Shown in pieces: positions 35,548 to 43,202 of a DNA stretch of 43,202 nucleotides. A program made the translations under genes and the position numbers. The notes under the pieces are model-generated. The model had not been told where the DNA came from. It did not search any database and worked only from the letters and a program-made list of their open reading frames with translations. The DNA comes from Crocinitomicaceae bacterium. GTDB taxonomy: Bacteria; Bacteroidota; Bacteroidia; Flavobacteriales_D; Sanyastnellaceae. Where the stretch lies: positions 101,566-144,767 of the forward strand of contig NZRP01000049.1 in NCBI GenBank assembly GCA_002693775.1, written 5' to 3'. Each line of letters starts with the position of its first letter. The stretch's first letter is position 1.

Positions 35548-35925
35548 ATGAATATACCTACAGACTTACGTTACACATCTGACCACGAGTGGATTAGATT
35601 AGAAGGAGATATTGCCACTGTGGGCGTAACTGATTACGCTCAAGGAGAATTAGGAGATATCGTATTTGTTGAAGTTGAAACTGAAGGAGAGACATTAGAT
35701 GCTGAGGAAGTATTTGGCACAATCGAAGCTGTAAAAACAGTAAGTGATTTATTCCTTCCAGTCGGCGGGGAAATTATAGAGTTCAATGAAGCTATTGAGG
35801 CTGACCCGTCGTTAATCAATAGCGATGCATTTGGTGAGGGTTGGATTATCAAGGTTAAAGTAAATGATATAGCAGATGTTGAGGCATTAATGGATGCTAA
35901 TGCATATGCTGCGTCGTTAGGCTAA
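35548..35925 (+). CDS. gcvH: Glycine cleavage system H protein
   Basis: A 125-residue lipoyl carrier protein of normal length. The lipoylated lysine is K63 in VFGTIEAVKTVSDLF, and YTSDHEWIRLEGD near the N-terminus is typical. It shuttles the aminomethyl group between the P, T and L proteins of glycine cleavage. Placed 3 bp after sprA; the link is a matter of gene order, not of pathway. It is the last gene of the operon; the 84 bp gap that follows contains the tonB promoter. Confidence 0.97.
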   Translation: MNIPTDLRYTSDHEWIRLEGDIATVGVTDYAQGELGDIVFVEVETEGETLDAEEVFGTIEAVKTVSDLFLPVGGEIIEFNEAIEADPSLINSDAFGEGWIIKVKVNDIADVEALMDANAYAASLG

Positions 35926-35957
35926 ACTGTAAGAATTTGGCATAATACTTGACTTAG

Positions 35958-35989
35958 TTTATGCAATGCCCTTAATTGTGTTAATTTTG
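35958..35989 (+). promoter_or_regulatory. Promoter of the TonB-family gene
   Basis: TTTA (35958-35961, weak -33) and TAATTTTG (35982-35989, perfect -7) are separated by 20 bp, the usual Bacteroidota spacing. A 20 nt leader precedes the ATG at 36010. This is the only place in the window where both elements are at the expected distance. Confidence 0.6.
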
Positions 35990-36009
35990 AACTCTCAGAA
36001 TATTAGAAA

Positions 36010-36711
36010 ATGATTAGTCGTAAAACACCTCAAGCAAATTTGGAAAGCAAGCGCTCAACATGGTTAGCTTTGGGTTTCATAGCCTCACTTTCTATTATTT
36101 TGATTGCACTGTCTTTTACTAGCTACGATGTAGCTGTTCGTAAAGATTTAAACTTTGAAGCAGACCTTCTTGAAGACGAGGAGATTCCTGTAAACATTGT
36201 GACACCACCACCACCACCACCACCACCTCAGCAGACAACTGTTATTGAAATCGTGGACGATGAGGAGGAAATTGAAGAGGAACTAGAGATTGAGGATATC
36301 GAATTAGACGAGGATACTGAGATTGATATCATAGAGGATGATGAGGATTTAGAAGACGACACACCATTTATGATTGTTGAGAACATGCCGGCCTTGGGTC
36401 CATGTATAAATATGAGAGGAGAGGAGCGTAACCAGTGTACTCAAGGAGAAATCATCAGATACGTCAGTAAGAACACTAAGTATCCAGAGATGGCAAAAGA
36501 TGCTGGAATTCAGGGAACAGTATTCGTGTACTTCGTTGTAGCAAAAAATGGAAACGTAAAGGACGTAAGAATTCTAAGAGAAGTTCACCCTCAGCTTGAT
36601 AAAGAAGCAAAGAGAGTTGTAGAATCTCTACCAAAGTTCGATCCTGGTAAGCAGAGAGGTAAGAATGTAAGTGTACAGTACACTATTCCTGTGAAGTTTA
36701 TCATCAGATAA
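36010..36711 (+). CDS. tonB: TonB-family energy transducer
   Basis: A 233-residue inner-membrane protein. A cytoplasmic start is followed by one transmembrane helix (about 18-38), eight prolines in a row (66-73), a strongly acidic linker (83-117, mostly Glu and Asp) and a C-terminal TonB domain (about 145-233, with YPEMAKDAGIQGTVFVYFVV and PVKFIIR). It transmits proton-motive force to TonB-dependent receptors such as that at 13159. The acidic linker, in place of the Lys/Pro-rich linker of proteobacterial TonB, is common in Bacteroidota. The gene has its own promoter and ends 2 bp before the convergent pnuC. Confidence 0.92.
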   Translation: MISRKTPQANLESKRSTWLALGFIASLSIILIALSFTSYDVAVRKDLNFEADLLEDEEIPVNIVTPPPPPPPPQQTTVIEIVDDEEEIEEELEIEDIELDEDTEIDIIEDDEDLEDDTPFMIVENMPALGPCINMRGEERNQCTQGEIIRYVSKNTKYPEMAKDAGIQGTVFVYFVVAKNGNVKDVRILREVHPQLDKEAKRVVESLPKFDPGKQRGKNVSVQYTIPVKFIIR

Positions 36712-36713
36712 GC

Positions 36714-37268
36714 TCAACTCATAAGAACGTCATAGCTGCCTTGAATTGCCATTAGAAGATAAATGGCATAAAGAAGTGCGCCCATTTTCAGGCCTCTTCT
36801 GTAATAAAGAAAAACGGTCACAGAATTAATTACTACCCAGTAAAACCAGTTTGTGGGTTCCCAAGTTATCATAAGCCAAGTGGCCCCTAAGCTAAATACA
36901 GTTGTAAACGCGTCTATATAAGGAAGCTTAGAATTAGAGTTTTTCTTGAGTAGAAATCCTACAAACAATGTAGCAAGTAAAGATGCAATTATTAAGTAGA
37001 AGTGCCAATTATTGTCCCATTCACTGACGGGAGTGTTTTCATAAAAGTAGAATCCTAAAATTCCTGTTAAGATGTAAAACAGGTGTAGAAATGATTCCGC
37101 ATAAATCTCCTTTCTAATACAGAGAAACATAAATATTGCCGCACCTGCAATTGCGAAAAAGAACCCCTTAGGCATTAATATATCATTTAAATACAGGAAA
37201 GTGAAAAGCAGTCCAAATACTACTGCAATTCCCTCAAGAATCTTGATGAGCGTATCAGATAATTGCAT
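36714..37268 (-). CDS. pnuC: PnuC-family vitamin B3 transporter
   Basis: A 184-residue membrane protein with about seven hydrophobic segments. PnuC signatures are YIDAFTTVFSLGATWLMI, NWFYWVVINSVTVFLYYRRG and the ending LLYAIYLLMAIQG. The family takes up nicotinamide riboside (or thiamine in the PnuT branch) by facilitated diffusion driven by intracellular phosphorylation. The upstream NadR-type kinase overlaps it by 14 bp, which favours nicotinamide riboside. No TPP riboswitch or thiamine gene is seen. Confidence 0.9.
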   Translation of the reverse strand: MQLSDTLIKILEGIAVVFGLLFTFLYLNDILMPKGFFFAIAGAAIFMFLCIRKEIYAESFLHLFYILTGILGFYFYENTPVSEWDNNWHFYLIIASLLATLFVGFLLKKNSNSKLPYIDAFTTVFSLGATWLMITWEPTNWFYWVVINSVTVFLYYRRGLKMGALLYAIYLLMAIQGSYDVLMS

Positions 37269-37767
37269 TTCTCTCTTTTAATTGTTCCACTACAAATTCC
37301 ACTCTTTCCTCGATAGTTAAAGCGGGTACCATAATCAAATCCTTCCCCATTTCTGTGTATTTCTCTATGAATAAAAGTTCATGTTGCTTTCTATCCTCAT
37401 GTTTAGGCAAAGCCCTAATTGGATCTTCCTCCCAGATGGGCAATGTATTGCAGAATAAATACATATCCACTGGAACTATAGCCTCACATTTAATTTCTTC
37501 TTTGAATTTAGATTTAGACCAAATCTCCAATTCTACCCCCGAAGTATCACAAATTACCAAGTCATTTGAACTCAAAACATCTTGAGCTAGCGTCTCCTGC
37601 AGTTTGTTTAATTCAATAAGAGTTGATGGAGTTTCTGTACCCTTTAACACATCCTGATTTTCCCTGCACATTTCAGGTATAAATGCTAGGCCAAGCCTTT
37701 TTGCTAGTTCCTTACCTAAAGTCGTTTTGCCGGAATTTTCTACACCTGTGATAACAATGCGCTTCAT
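37255..37767 (-). CDS. NadR-type P-loop kinase (probable nicotinamide riboside kinase)
   Basis: A 170-residue P-loop protein resembling the C-terminal kinase domain of NadR. The P-loop GVENSGKTT is at residues 8-16, and ELAKRLGLAFIPEMCRE and CDTSGVELEIWS fit the NadR kinase. The N-terminal helix-turn-helix and adenylyltransferase domains of full NadR are absent, so it should only phosphorylate nicotinamide riboside. It overlaps pnuC by 14 bp and starts 9 bp after the leucine-rich-repeat gene. Phosphorylation would trap substrate imported by PnuC. Confidence 0.85.
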   Translation of the reverse strand: MKRIVITGVENSGKTTLGKELAKRLGLAFIPEMCRENQDVLKGTETPSTLIELNKLQETLAQDVLSSNDLVICDTSGVELEIWSKSKFKEEIKCEAIVPVDMYLFCNTLPIWEEDPIRALPKHEDRKQHELLFIEKYTEMGKDLIMVPALTIEERVEFVVEQLKERNAII

Positions 37768-37776
37768 GATCTTAGT

Positions 37777-38361
37777 TTAATCTTCAAAATCACATGTACA
37801 CGGATCTGACAACTCTATATAAACTTTAGGTAGTAGATTTTTAAGCATCCTTTGCTCTTCTTGAGTCATGTCATTGTAAAGTAGGTCGAGATAACTCAGA
37901 CTTTTCATATCACTAAGAGATGCTGGAAATAATCTCACTACGTTAGACCACATAACTAAGCGCTCTAAGTTTTCAAGCTTGTCAATATCAAGAGGTATTT
38001 CATTTATCAAATTATCACCCAGTTTCAGGATTTTTAATTTGCTTAGCTCAAGTACAACTGTTGGGAACTCCTCCAACAAATTCCTCTCAACTGAAAGCAA
38101 CTCAAGATTCTCTAATTCCCTTACCCAAAAAGGAATTTCAGTAATCTTATTCTTGTCAAGCGTTAAGGTCTTTAGGCCTGTAAGTCCTCTTACTTCAACA
38201 GGAATACTGTCTAGTTTTTTCTTAGATAAATCCAAGTGTTCAACTTCAATGCCAGTTGCCTGAGCTAATAGAGCTTTGTCTATGGATTTGAAAGTGGTTT
38301 GGGCTATGCCCCAAGAGCCTGTTAAGATGAAAAGCAATAATATTGTTATGCGCAACTTCAT
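37777..38361 (-). CDS. Exported leucine-rich-repeat protein
   Basis: A 194-residue protein with a signal peptide (MKLRITILLLFILTGSWGIAQ) and about five leucine-rich repeats of about 23 residues (LKTLTLDKNKITEIPFWVREL; LELLSVERNLLEEFPTVVLEL; LKILKLGDNLINEIPLDIDKL; LERLVMWSN...). A short acidic tail contains CTCDFED. I take the ATG at 38361: it starts the signal peptide and lies 1 bp after the ribF stop; an in-frame ATG at 38397 would add 12 unlikely residues. It is the second gene of the ribF-LRR-kinase-pnuC operon. Role unknown; probably periplasmic or surface binding. Confidence 0.85.
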   Translation of the reverse strand: MKLRITILLLFILTGSWGIAQTTFKSIDKALLAQATGIEVEHLDLSKKKLDSIPVEVRGLTGLKTLTLDKNKITEIPFWVRELENLELLSVERNLLEEFPTVVLELSKLKILKLGDNLINEIPLDIDKLENLERLVMWSNVVRLFPASLSDMKSLSYLDLLYNDMTQEEQRMLKNLLPKVYIELSDPCTCDFED

Positions 38362-38362
38362 A

Positions 38363-39298
38363 TTATGTACCCAACAATTTCCTAGTGTTCTCTTCATCGA
38401 TTTTGAGAGCTGATTTTAACTCATTTAATGATGAGAACTTCCGTTCGTCCCTTATTCTGTCGACAAATTCTACTTCTAATGAAGATCCGTATAAATCGCC
38501 TGTGAAATCGAGCAAGTTCACCTCTATAGTAGTGCAGCCTGAGTCTGAAACCGTTGGCCTATCTCCTATATTCAGCATTGCCATTTTTCTATCTCCGCCT
38601 TCTGTTGTAGCCCAAACCGCATATGCACCAGCCCCCGGTATAATTTTCAATTCCTCCTCTATTTTAAGGTTGGCAGTAGGGTACCCTAGCTCCGAACCTA
38701 ATTTTTGCCCCCCCACAACCTCACCTTTTAAAGGAAAAGGTCTAGTAAGAAGCTTATTAGCTTGCGCAACGTCTCCCTTCTCAACAGCAGACCTCACCTT
38801 TGTCGAACTAACCCTAATATCTTGTACATATTTAGCATCAAGAGCTATTACCTCAAAGTCAAACATCTTTCCCATCTCCCTTAAAGCGTTAAAATCTCCC
38901 TCTCTATTGCGTCCAAACCTATGATCGTCTCCAATTACAACTGCAGCAGGTTTAATCTCTTCAGCAAATAAGTTTTTCACATACTCAAAAGGAGTAAGTC
39001 TTGAAAGTTCCAAATTGAACTCTTCTACTATTAAAAAATCGAGTCCAGAATCCTGTAATAATCTCCTTCTTTCATCAAGTGTATTCAAAAGTTTTAAACC
39101 ATGATTACTGGGATGGAGGATAACCCTGGGATGTGGATGGAAAGTTAAGAGAGCAGTTTTACCCCCTATTTCCACAGCCGTTTTTTTTAAAACGTCAATA
39201 ACGGCCAGGTGTCCAGCGTGAACACCATCAAAAGTTCCTATGGTTAAAACCACTGGATCTGACGAAAAAAAATCTTTTGTACTCTCGTAAACTTTCAA
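38363..39298 (-). CDS. ribF: Bifunctional riboflavin kinase / FAD synthetase RibF
   Basis: A 311-residue enzyme. The N-terminal FAD synthetase domain has TIGTFDGVHAGH (residues 19-30) and VVIGDDHRFGRNREG; the C-terminal riboflavin kinase domain has GKLGSELGYPTANL-like GQKLGSELGYPTANL, YAVWATT, MLNIGDRPTV and DLYGSSLEVEF. It makes FMN and FAD. I place the start at a TTG at 39298 (encoding MKVYEST), because homologues begin there and a -7-like box TAACTTTA lies 5 nt upstream. An ATG at 39370 would add 24 atypical residues and run through the divergent atpD promoter. Confidence 0.92.
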   Translation of the reverse strand: MKVYESTKDFFSSDPVVLTIGTFDGVHAGHLAVIDVLKKTAVEIGGKTALLTFHPHPRVILHPSNHGLKLLNTLDERRRLLQDSGLDFLIVEEFNLELSRLTPFEYVKNLFAEEIKPAAVVIGDDHRFGRNREGDFNALREMGKMFDFEVIALDAKYVQDIRVSSTKVRSAVEKGDVAQANKLLTRPFPLKGEVVGGQKLGSELGYPTANLKIEEELKIIPGAGAYAVWATTEGGDRKMAMLNIGDRPTVSDSGCTTIEVNLLDFTGDLYGSSLEVEFVDRIRDERKFSSLNELKSALKIDEENTRKLLGT

Positions 39299-39303
39299 GG
39301 GTG

Positions 39304-39311
39304 TAAAGTTA
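39304..39311 (-). promoter_or_regulatory. Putative -7 box of the ribF operon, 5 nt before a TTG start
   Basis: On the minus strand TAACTTTA, one mismatch to TAnnTTTG, is followed by CACCC and the TTG at 39298. The position supports the non-ATG start. Confidence 0.45.
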
Positions 39312-39312
39312 G

Positions 39313-40887
<1,575 letters not shown>

Positions 40888-40889
40888 TT

Positions 40890-41123
40890 ATGACTATAGA
40901 AATTATTACACCAGACGTAATTCTTTACGAGGGAGATGCCACTTATGTGGGACTTCCTGGATCTGACGGTAGTCTAGGTATTTTAAATAATCACGCCCCT
41001 CTAGTAACTACACTAAAGGCTGGTGAGGTCGTTGTAAAAAACGAAAACCACGAAGAATTCTTTCAAGTAAAAGGCGGAACGGTTGAAGTGTTAAACAATC
41101 ACATTACAGTTCTAGCACAATAA
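40890..41123 (+). CDS. atpC: ATP synthase F1 subunit epsilon, short form
   Basis: A 77-residue protein consisting only of the N-terminal beta sandwich of epsilon (MTIEIITPDVILYEG, GLPGSDGSLGILNNHAPLVTTLKAG, FFQVKGGTVEVLNNHITVLA). The C-terminal helical hairpin that inhibits ATPase in many bacteria is absent, as is usual in this phylum. I choose the ATG at 40890, 2 bp after the atpD stop; a GTG at 40884 would overlap atpD and add two residues. No clear terminator follows before the convergent rlmH. Confidence 0.95.
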   Translation: MTIEIITPDVILYEGDATYVGLPGSDGSLGILNNHAPLVTTLKAGEVVVKNENHEEFFQVKGGTVEVLNNHITVLAQ

Positions 41124-41137
41124 AAAAACAATATTCA

Positions 41138-41614
41138 TTACGAATGATGATATGGCTCACCTTTTAAAATAGTGTGAGCCCTATATATTTGCTCTACAGC
41201 GAAAATTCTAATTAATTGGTGAGGGAATGTAAGAGGTCCAAGTGCCCAAGTTGCATTTGCCCTATCTCTAACTCTTTGGTCAAAACCATATGGCCCACCT
41301 ATCAGAAAGGCGACATGCCTTAACCCTCTAACTCCAAGTTTTTCAATGTGTTTTGAAAAGCCAACAGAGTCGTAGACCTTTCCGTGTTCATCGAGTAGAA
41401 TTAAATAGTCAACTCCTTCTAGAAATTTGGACTGAAGAACAGCTTCTTCTTTCATAACGGTTTTAGGATCTGCCTTAGTAAATTTTCCTTTTAAGTTTGG
41501 TGTTTCTAAATAAAGGAACTTGCCATATTTGCCCATCCTCTTTGAGTAGTTCTCAATTCCCTCCTTTATCCAAATGGCATTTGTTTTGCCTGTTGCTATT
41601 AATGAAATCTGCAC
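41138..41614 (-). CDS. rlmH: 23S rRNA pseudouridine-1915 N3-methyltransferase RlmH
   Basis: A 158-residue SPOUT methyltransferase of normal length. YLILLDEHGK, FLIGGPYGFDQRV (knot and SAM-binding region) and the C-terminal LTFPHQLIRIFAVEQIYRAHTILKGEPYHH are the family signatures. It methylates Psi1915 in helix 69 of 23S rRNA. The start is a GTG at 41614. A box TAACTTCA (two mismatches) lies 5 nt upstream. It is divergent from nadC across 30 bp and convergent with atpC, 14 bp away. Confidence 0.96.
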   Translation of the reverse strand: MQISLIATGKTNAIWIKEGIENYSKRMGKYGKFLYLETPNLKGKFTKADPKTVMKEEAVLQSKFLEGVDYLILLDEHGKVYDSVGFSKHIEKLGVRGLRHVAFLIGGPYGFDQRVRDRANATWALGPLTFPHQLIRIFAVEQIYRAHTILKGEPYHHS

Positions 41615-41619
41615 AGGTG

Positions 41620-41627
41620 TGAAGTTA
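41620..41627 (-). promoter_or_regulatory. Possible -7 box of rlmH, 5 nt before a GTG start
   Basis: TAACTTCA on the minus strand, two mismatches to TAnnTTTG, followed by CACCT and the GTG. Weak on sequence alone; supported by the shared spacing. Confidence 0.35.
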
Positions 41628-41632
41628 AAGAT

Positions 41633-41640
41633 TATCTTAG
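41633..41640 (+). promoter_or_regulatory. Putative -7 box of nadC, 4 nt before the ATG
   Basis: TATCTTAG, one mismatch to TAnnTTTG, followed by CAAC and the ATG at 41645. It is 5 bp from the opposing rlmH box. Confidence 0.5.
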
Positions 41641-41644
41641 CAAC

Positions 41645-42514
41645 ATGCTAAACGTTGTAATGAAGAGCTTTATAGCTCTATCACTTAAAGAAGATATTGG
41701 CCCGGGGGATGTGACATCTGAATCTAGTGTTCCACAACACGTTAGAAAGACAGGCTATATTCTAGCTAAGGAAAGTGGAGTACTTGCTGGAATAGAAGTA
41801 GCAAAAGAAGTATTCTCGCAAGTTGACCCTCAAATAGATTTCAAGGCATTAAAAAAAGATGGCGAAAAGGTTGAGTTCAGCGATGTTGTTATTAAAGTTG
41901 AGGGGCCAGCTAGGAGCGTTCTTACTGGAGAGAGGCTTGCATTAAATTTTATGCAAAGAATGAGCGGGATTGCAACAAGAACTAGTGAAATAATGGACAT
42001 TCTTGTTGGAACACCAACTAAAGTCCTTGATACCAGAAAGACAACTCCAGGTCTAAGAGCCTTCGAGAAGTGGGCAGTAAAAATTGGAGGCGGGGTTAAT
42101 CACAGGATGGGATTATATGATATGATTCTACTTAAGGATAATCACGTTGATTATGCAGGAGGTATGAAAGAGGCATTATTACATGTATCAGAATATCAAT
42201 CTATGCGAACTCAAAAACTACCTCTAGTTATTGAGACCAGATCATTTGAAGAGATAGATAATGCTATTGTCTCTTCAGATGAAACAGGTATTGAGATAAC
42301 TAGAATTTTACTAGACAATTTCTCACACGCTGAAGTAGCTGAAGCAGTAGAACGTTATTCCAATAGAGTAACTCTTGAAGCATCTGGAGGGATAACTCCA
42401 GAAAATGTTCGAGGTTATGGAGATGCAGGTGTGGATTACGTTAGCATGGGTTACATGACACACTCTGTAAAGAGCTTAGATTTGAGTTTAAAGAGTACAC
42501 CAAATGTCAGCTAA
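41645..42514 (+). CDS. nadC: Nicotinate-nucleotide pyrophosphorylase (quinolinate phosphoribosyltransferase)
   Basis: A 289-residue enzyme that converts quinolinate and PRPP to nicotinate mononucleotide in de novo NAD synthesis. Motifs: KEDIGPGDVTSES at the N-terminus, GERLALNFMQRMSGIATRT, LDTRKTTPGLRAFEKWAVKIGGGVNHRMGLYDMILLKDNH (PRPP and quinolinate residues) and LEASGGITPENVRGYGDAGVDYVSMG. Length and motifs are normal. The start at 41645 is supported by a -7 box 4 nt upstream. Its last 11 bp overlap the start of the YihY-family gene. With pnuC and the NadR-type kinase nearby, the window has both de novo and salvage NAD steps. Confidence 0.96.
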   Translation: MLNVVMKSFIALSLKEDIGPGDVTSESSVPQHVRKTGYILAKESGVLAGIEVAKEVFSQVDPQIDFKALKKDGEKVEFSDVVIKVEGPARSVLTGERLALNFMQRMSGIATRTSEIMDILVGTPTKVLDTRKTTPGLRAFEKWAVKIGGGVNHRMGLYDMILLKDNHVDYAGGMKEALLHVSEYQSMRTQKLPLVIETRSFEEIDNAIVSSDETGIEITRILLDNFSHAEVAEAVERYSNRVTLEASGGITPENVRGYGDAGVDYVSMGYMTHSVKSLDLSLKSTPNVS

Positions 42515-43202
42515 TAAAAATTCTAAGCTTAAGAATTGGTTGCTTGAACAGGCAATAGTTAAGCGTACCCAAGAATTTCTTAGGAGTAAAACTCCTTGGG
42601 GAATAGATGGAATGAATCTTTATGATGTTTTGAGATTTTTCATTATGGGGCTTGTGAACGGATCTGTTTCAATTAGATCTGCGGCTATATCATTTAGGCT
42701 TTTAGTAGCTGTTTTTCCAGCGATCATTCTGCTATTAAGTGTACTTCCATATACGCCTTTAAAAGCAGCCGATGTAATAGACTTTTTAAGAGATTTCTTC
42801 CCTGGAGAAACTATTATGCTATTAAAACAAACAATTGATGACCTATTAGATAAAACTCAGGGCACTCTTCTTTCAATAGGTTTTGTATTAACTCTTATAT
42901 ATGCATCAAATAGTATTAGTGCTATTCTTACAAGCTTTAATGCAAGTTATTTAATAGAAAACAAAGGCAAGGGCTGGTATTCTATTTTAATTTCTATAGT
43001 ACTGTTTATTGTACTAATTCTATTTATGGGGCTAGCAATACTGCTCATAGGATTCAGTGGAAAACTCCTAACGCACTTAGGGTCAGAGGGCTATTTACTA
43101 GGTGAAACAGTTATTTGGCTTAATGTAGTAAGGTGGTTGCTTTCTCTCTTGCTTATTTACTTTTCAGTGTCAATTCTTTATCATTTCGGCAATCCAGATA
43201 CT
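42504..43202 (+). CDS. YihY/BrkB-family membrane protein (3' truncated by window)
   Basis: Open for 233 codons from an ATG at 42504 to the last base. A basic N-terminus (MSANKNSKLKNWLLEQ) precedes at least four hydrophobic segments, and the YihY/BrkB pattern is present: NGSVSIRSAAISFRLLVAVFPAIILLLSVLP, then LSIGFVLTLIYASNSISAI, then ILFMGLAILLIGF. Members are inner-membrane proteins with no settled biochemical function; the old annotation RNase BN for YihY is wrong. It overlaps nadC by 11 bp and so is probably translated with it. The C-terminus lies outside the window. Confidence 0.9.
   Translation, partial: MSANKNSKLKNWLLEQAIVKRTQEFLRSKTPWGIDGMNLYDVLRFFIMGLVNGSVSIRSAAISFRLLVAVFPAIILLLSVLPYTPLKAADVIDFLRDFFPGETIMLLKQTIDDLLDKTQGTLLSIGFVLTLIYASNSISAILTSFNASYLIENKGKGWYSILISIVLFIVLILFMGLAILLIGFSGKLLTHLGSEGYLLGETVIWLNVVRWLLSLLLIYFSVSILYHFGNPDT

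Noticed and set aside
38343-38924. 193-codon plus-strand frame opposite ribF and the LRR gene start
   Set aside because: It lies over two well-supported minus-strand genes and its product is Ser/Ile-rich without motifs.
41124-41150. Hairpin TCATT-ACG-AATGA after atpC as a terminator
   Set aside because: Only a 5 bp AT-rich stem, partly inside the rlmH coding end and without a T-tract.

Overview
The window looks like a chromosomal segment of a marine-type Bacteroidota, most likely a member of the Flavobacteriales. The evidence is a full-length sprA (type IX secretion translocon), two proteins with type IX C-terminal sorting domains, an alternative complex III (act) operon feeding a cox operon, a TonB receptor paired with a DUF4249 lipoprotein, a split atpDC unit with a short epsilon subunit, and promoters with the Bacteroidota -7 element TAnnTTTG. 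GC is about 40 percent by eye. No insertion sequence, phage gene, CRISPR array, tRNA or rRNA was recognised. Gene density is very high, with many 1-14 bp overlaps.

Layout. (1) 1-7844, plus strand: the 3' end of actB, then actC, actD, actE, actF, coxB and coxA, which form a quinol-to-oxygen respiratory chain closed by a strong terminator. (2) 7888-9873, plus: ruvB and queG (DNA repair, tRNA modification). (3) 9879-10115, minus: a 64-codon gene with its own terminator. (4) 10195-12748, minus: an ABC exporter-like module (ATPase, FtsX-like permease, DUF3299 protein), divergent from 12782-16430, plus: a DUF4258 protein, a TonB-dependent receptor and a DUF4249 lipoprotein. (5) 16457-19056: proline dehydrogenase (minus) divergent from an M20 dipeptidase (plus). 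(6) 19053-24354, minus: five envelope proteins, three of them thioredoxin-fold with CxxC motifs (TlpA-like, a type IX-secreted one, an Omp28-like lipoprotein), plus a DUF6029 beta-barrel and a PorT-like barrel. (7) 24412-35925, plus: type IX cargo gene, maeB, ruvA, sprA, gcvH in one tight operon. (8) 35958-36711, plus: a TonB energy transducer with its own promoter. (9) 36714-39298, minus: ribF, a leucine-rich-repeat protein, a NadR-type kinase and pnuC, a flavin/NAD cofactor operon. (10) 39348-41123, plus: atpD and atpC. (11) 41138-43202: rlmH (minus) divergent from nadC and a YihY-family membrane protein that runs off the end.

How it fits together. Regions 1 and 10 give aerobic respiration and ATP synthesis; 5 supplies proline and peptide catabolism; 9 and 11 maintain FAD and NAD; 4 and 8 concern envelope transport; 6 and 7 link extracytoplasmic thiol chemistry with type IX secretion. 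The most interesting non-gene signal is a recurring TAnnTTYG-like -7 box placed exactly 4 or 5 nt before the start codon at nine transcription-unit heads. This predicts leaderless or nearly leaderless mRNAs, and in several cases it decides which start codon is real.
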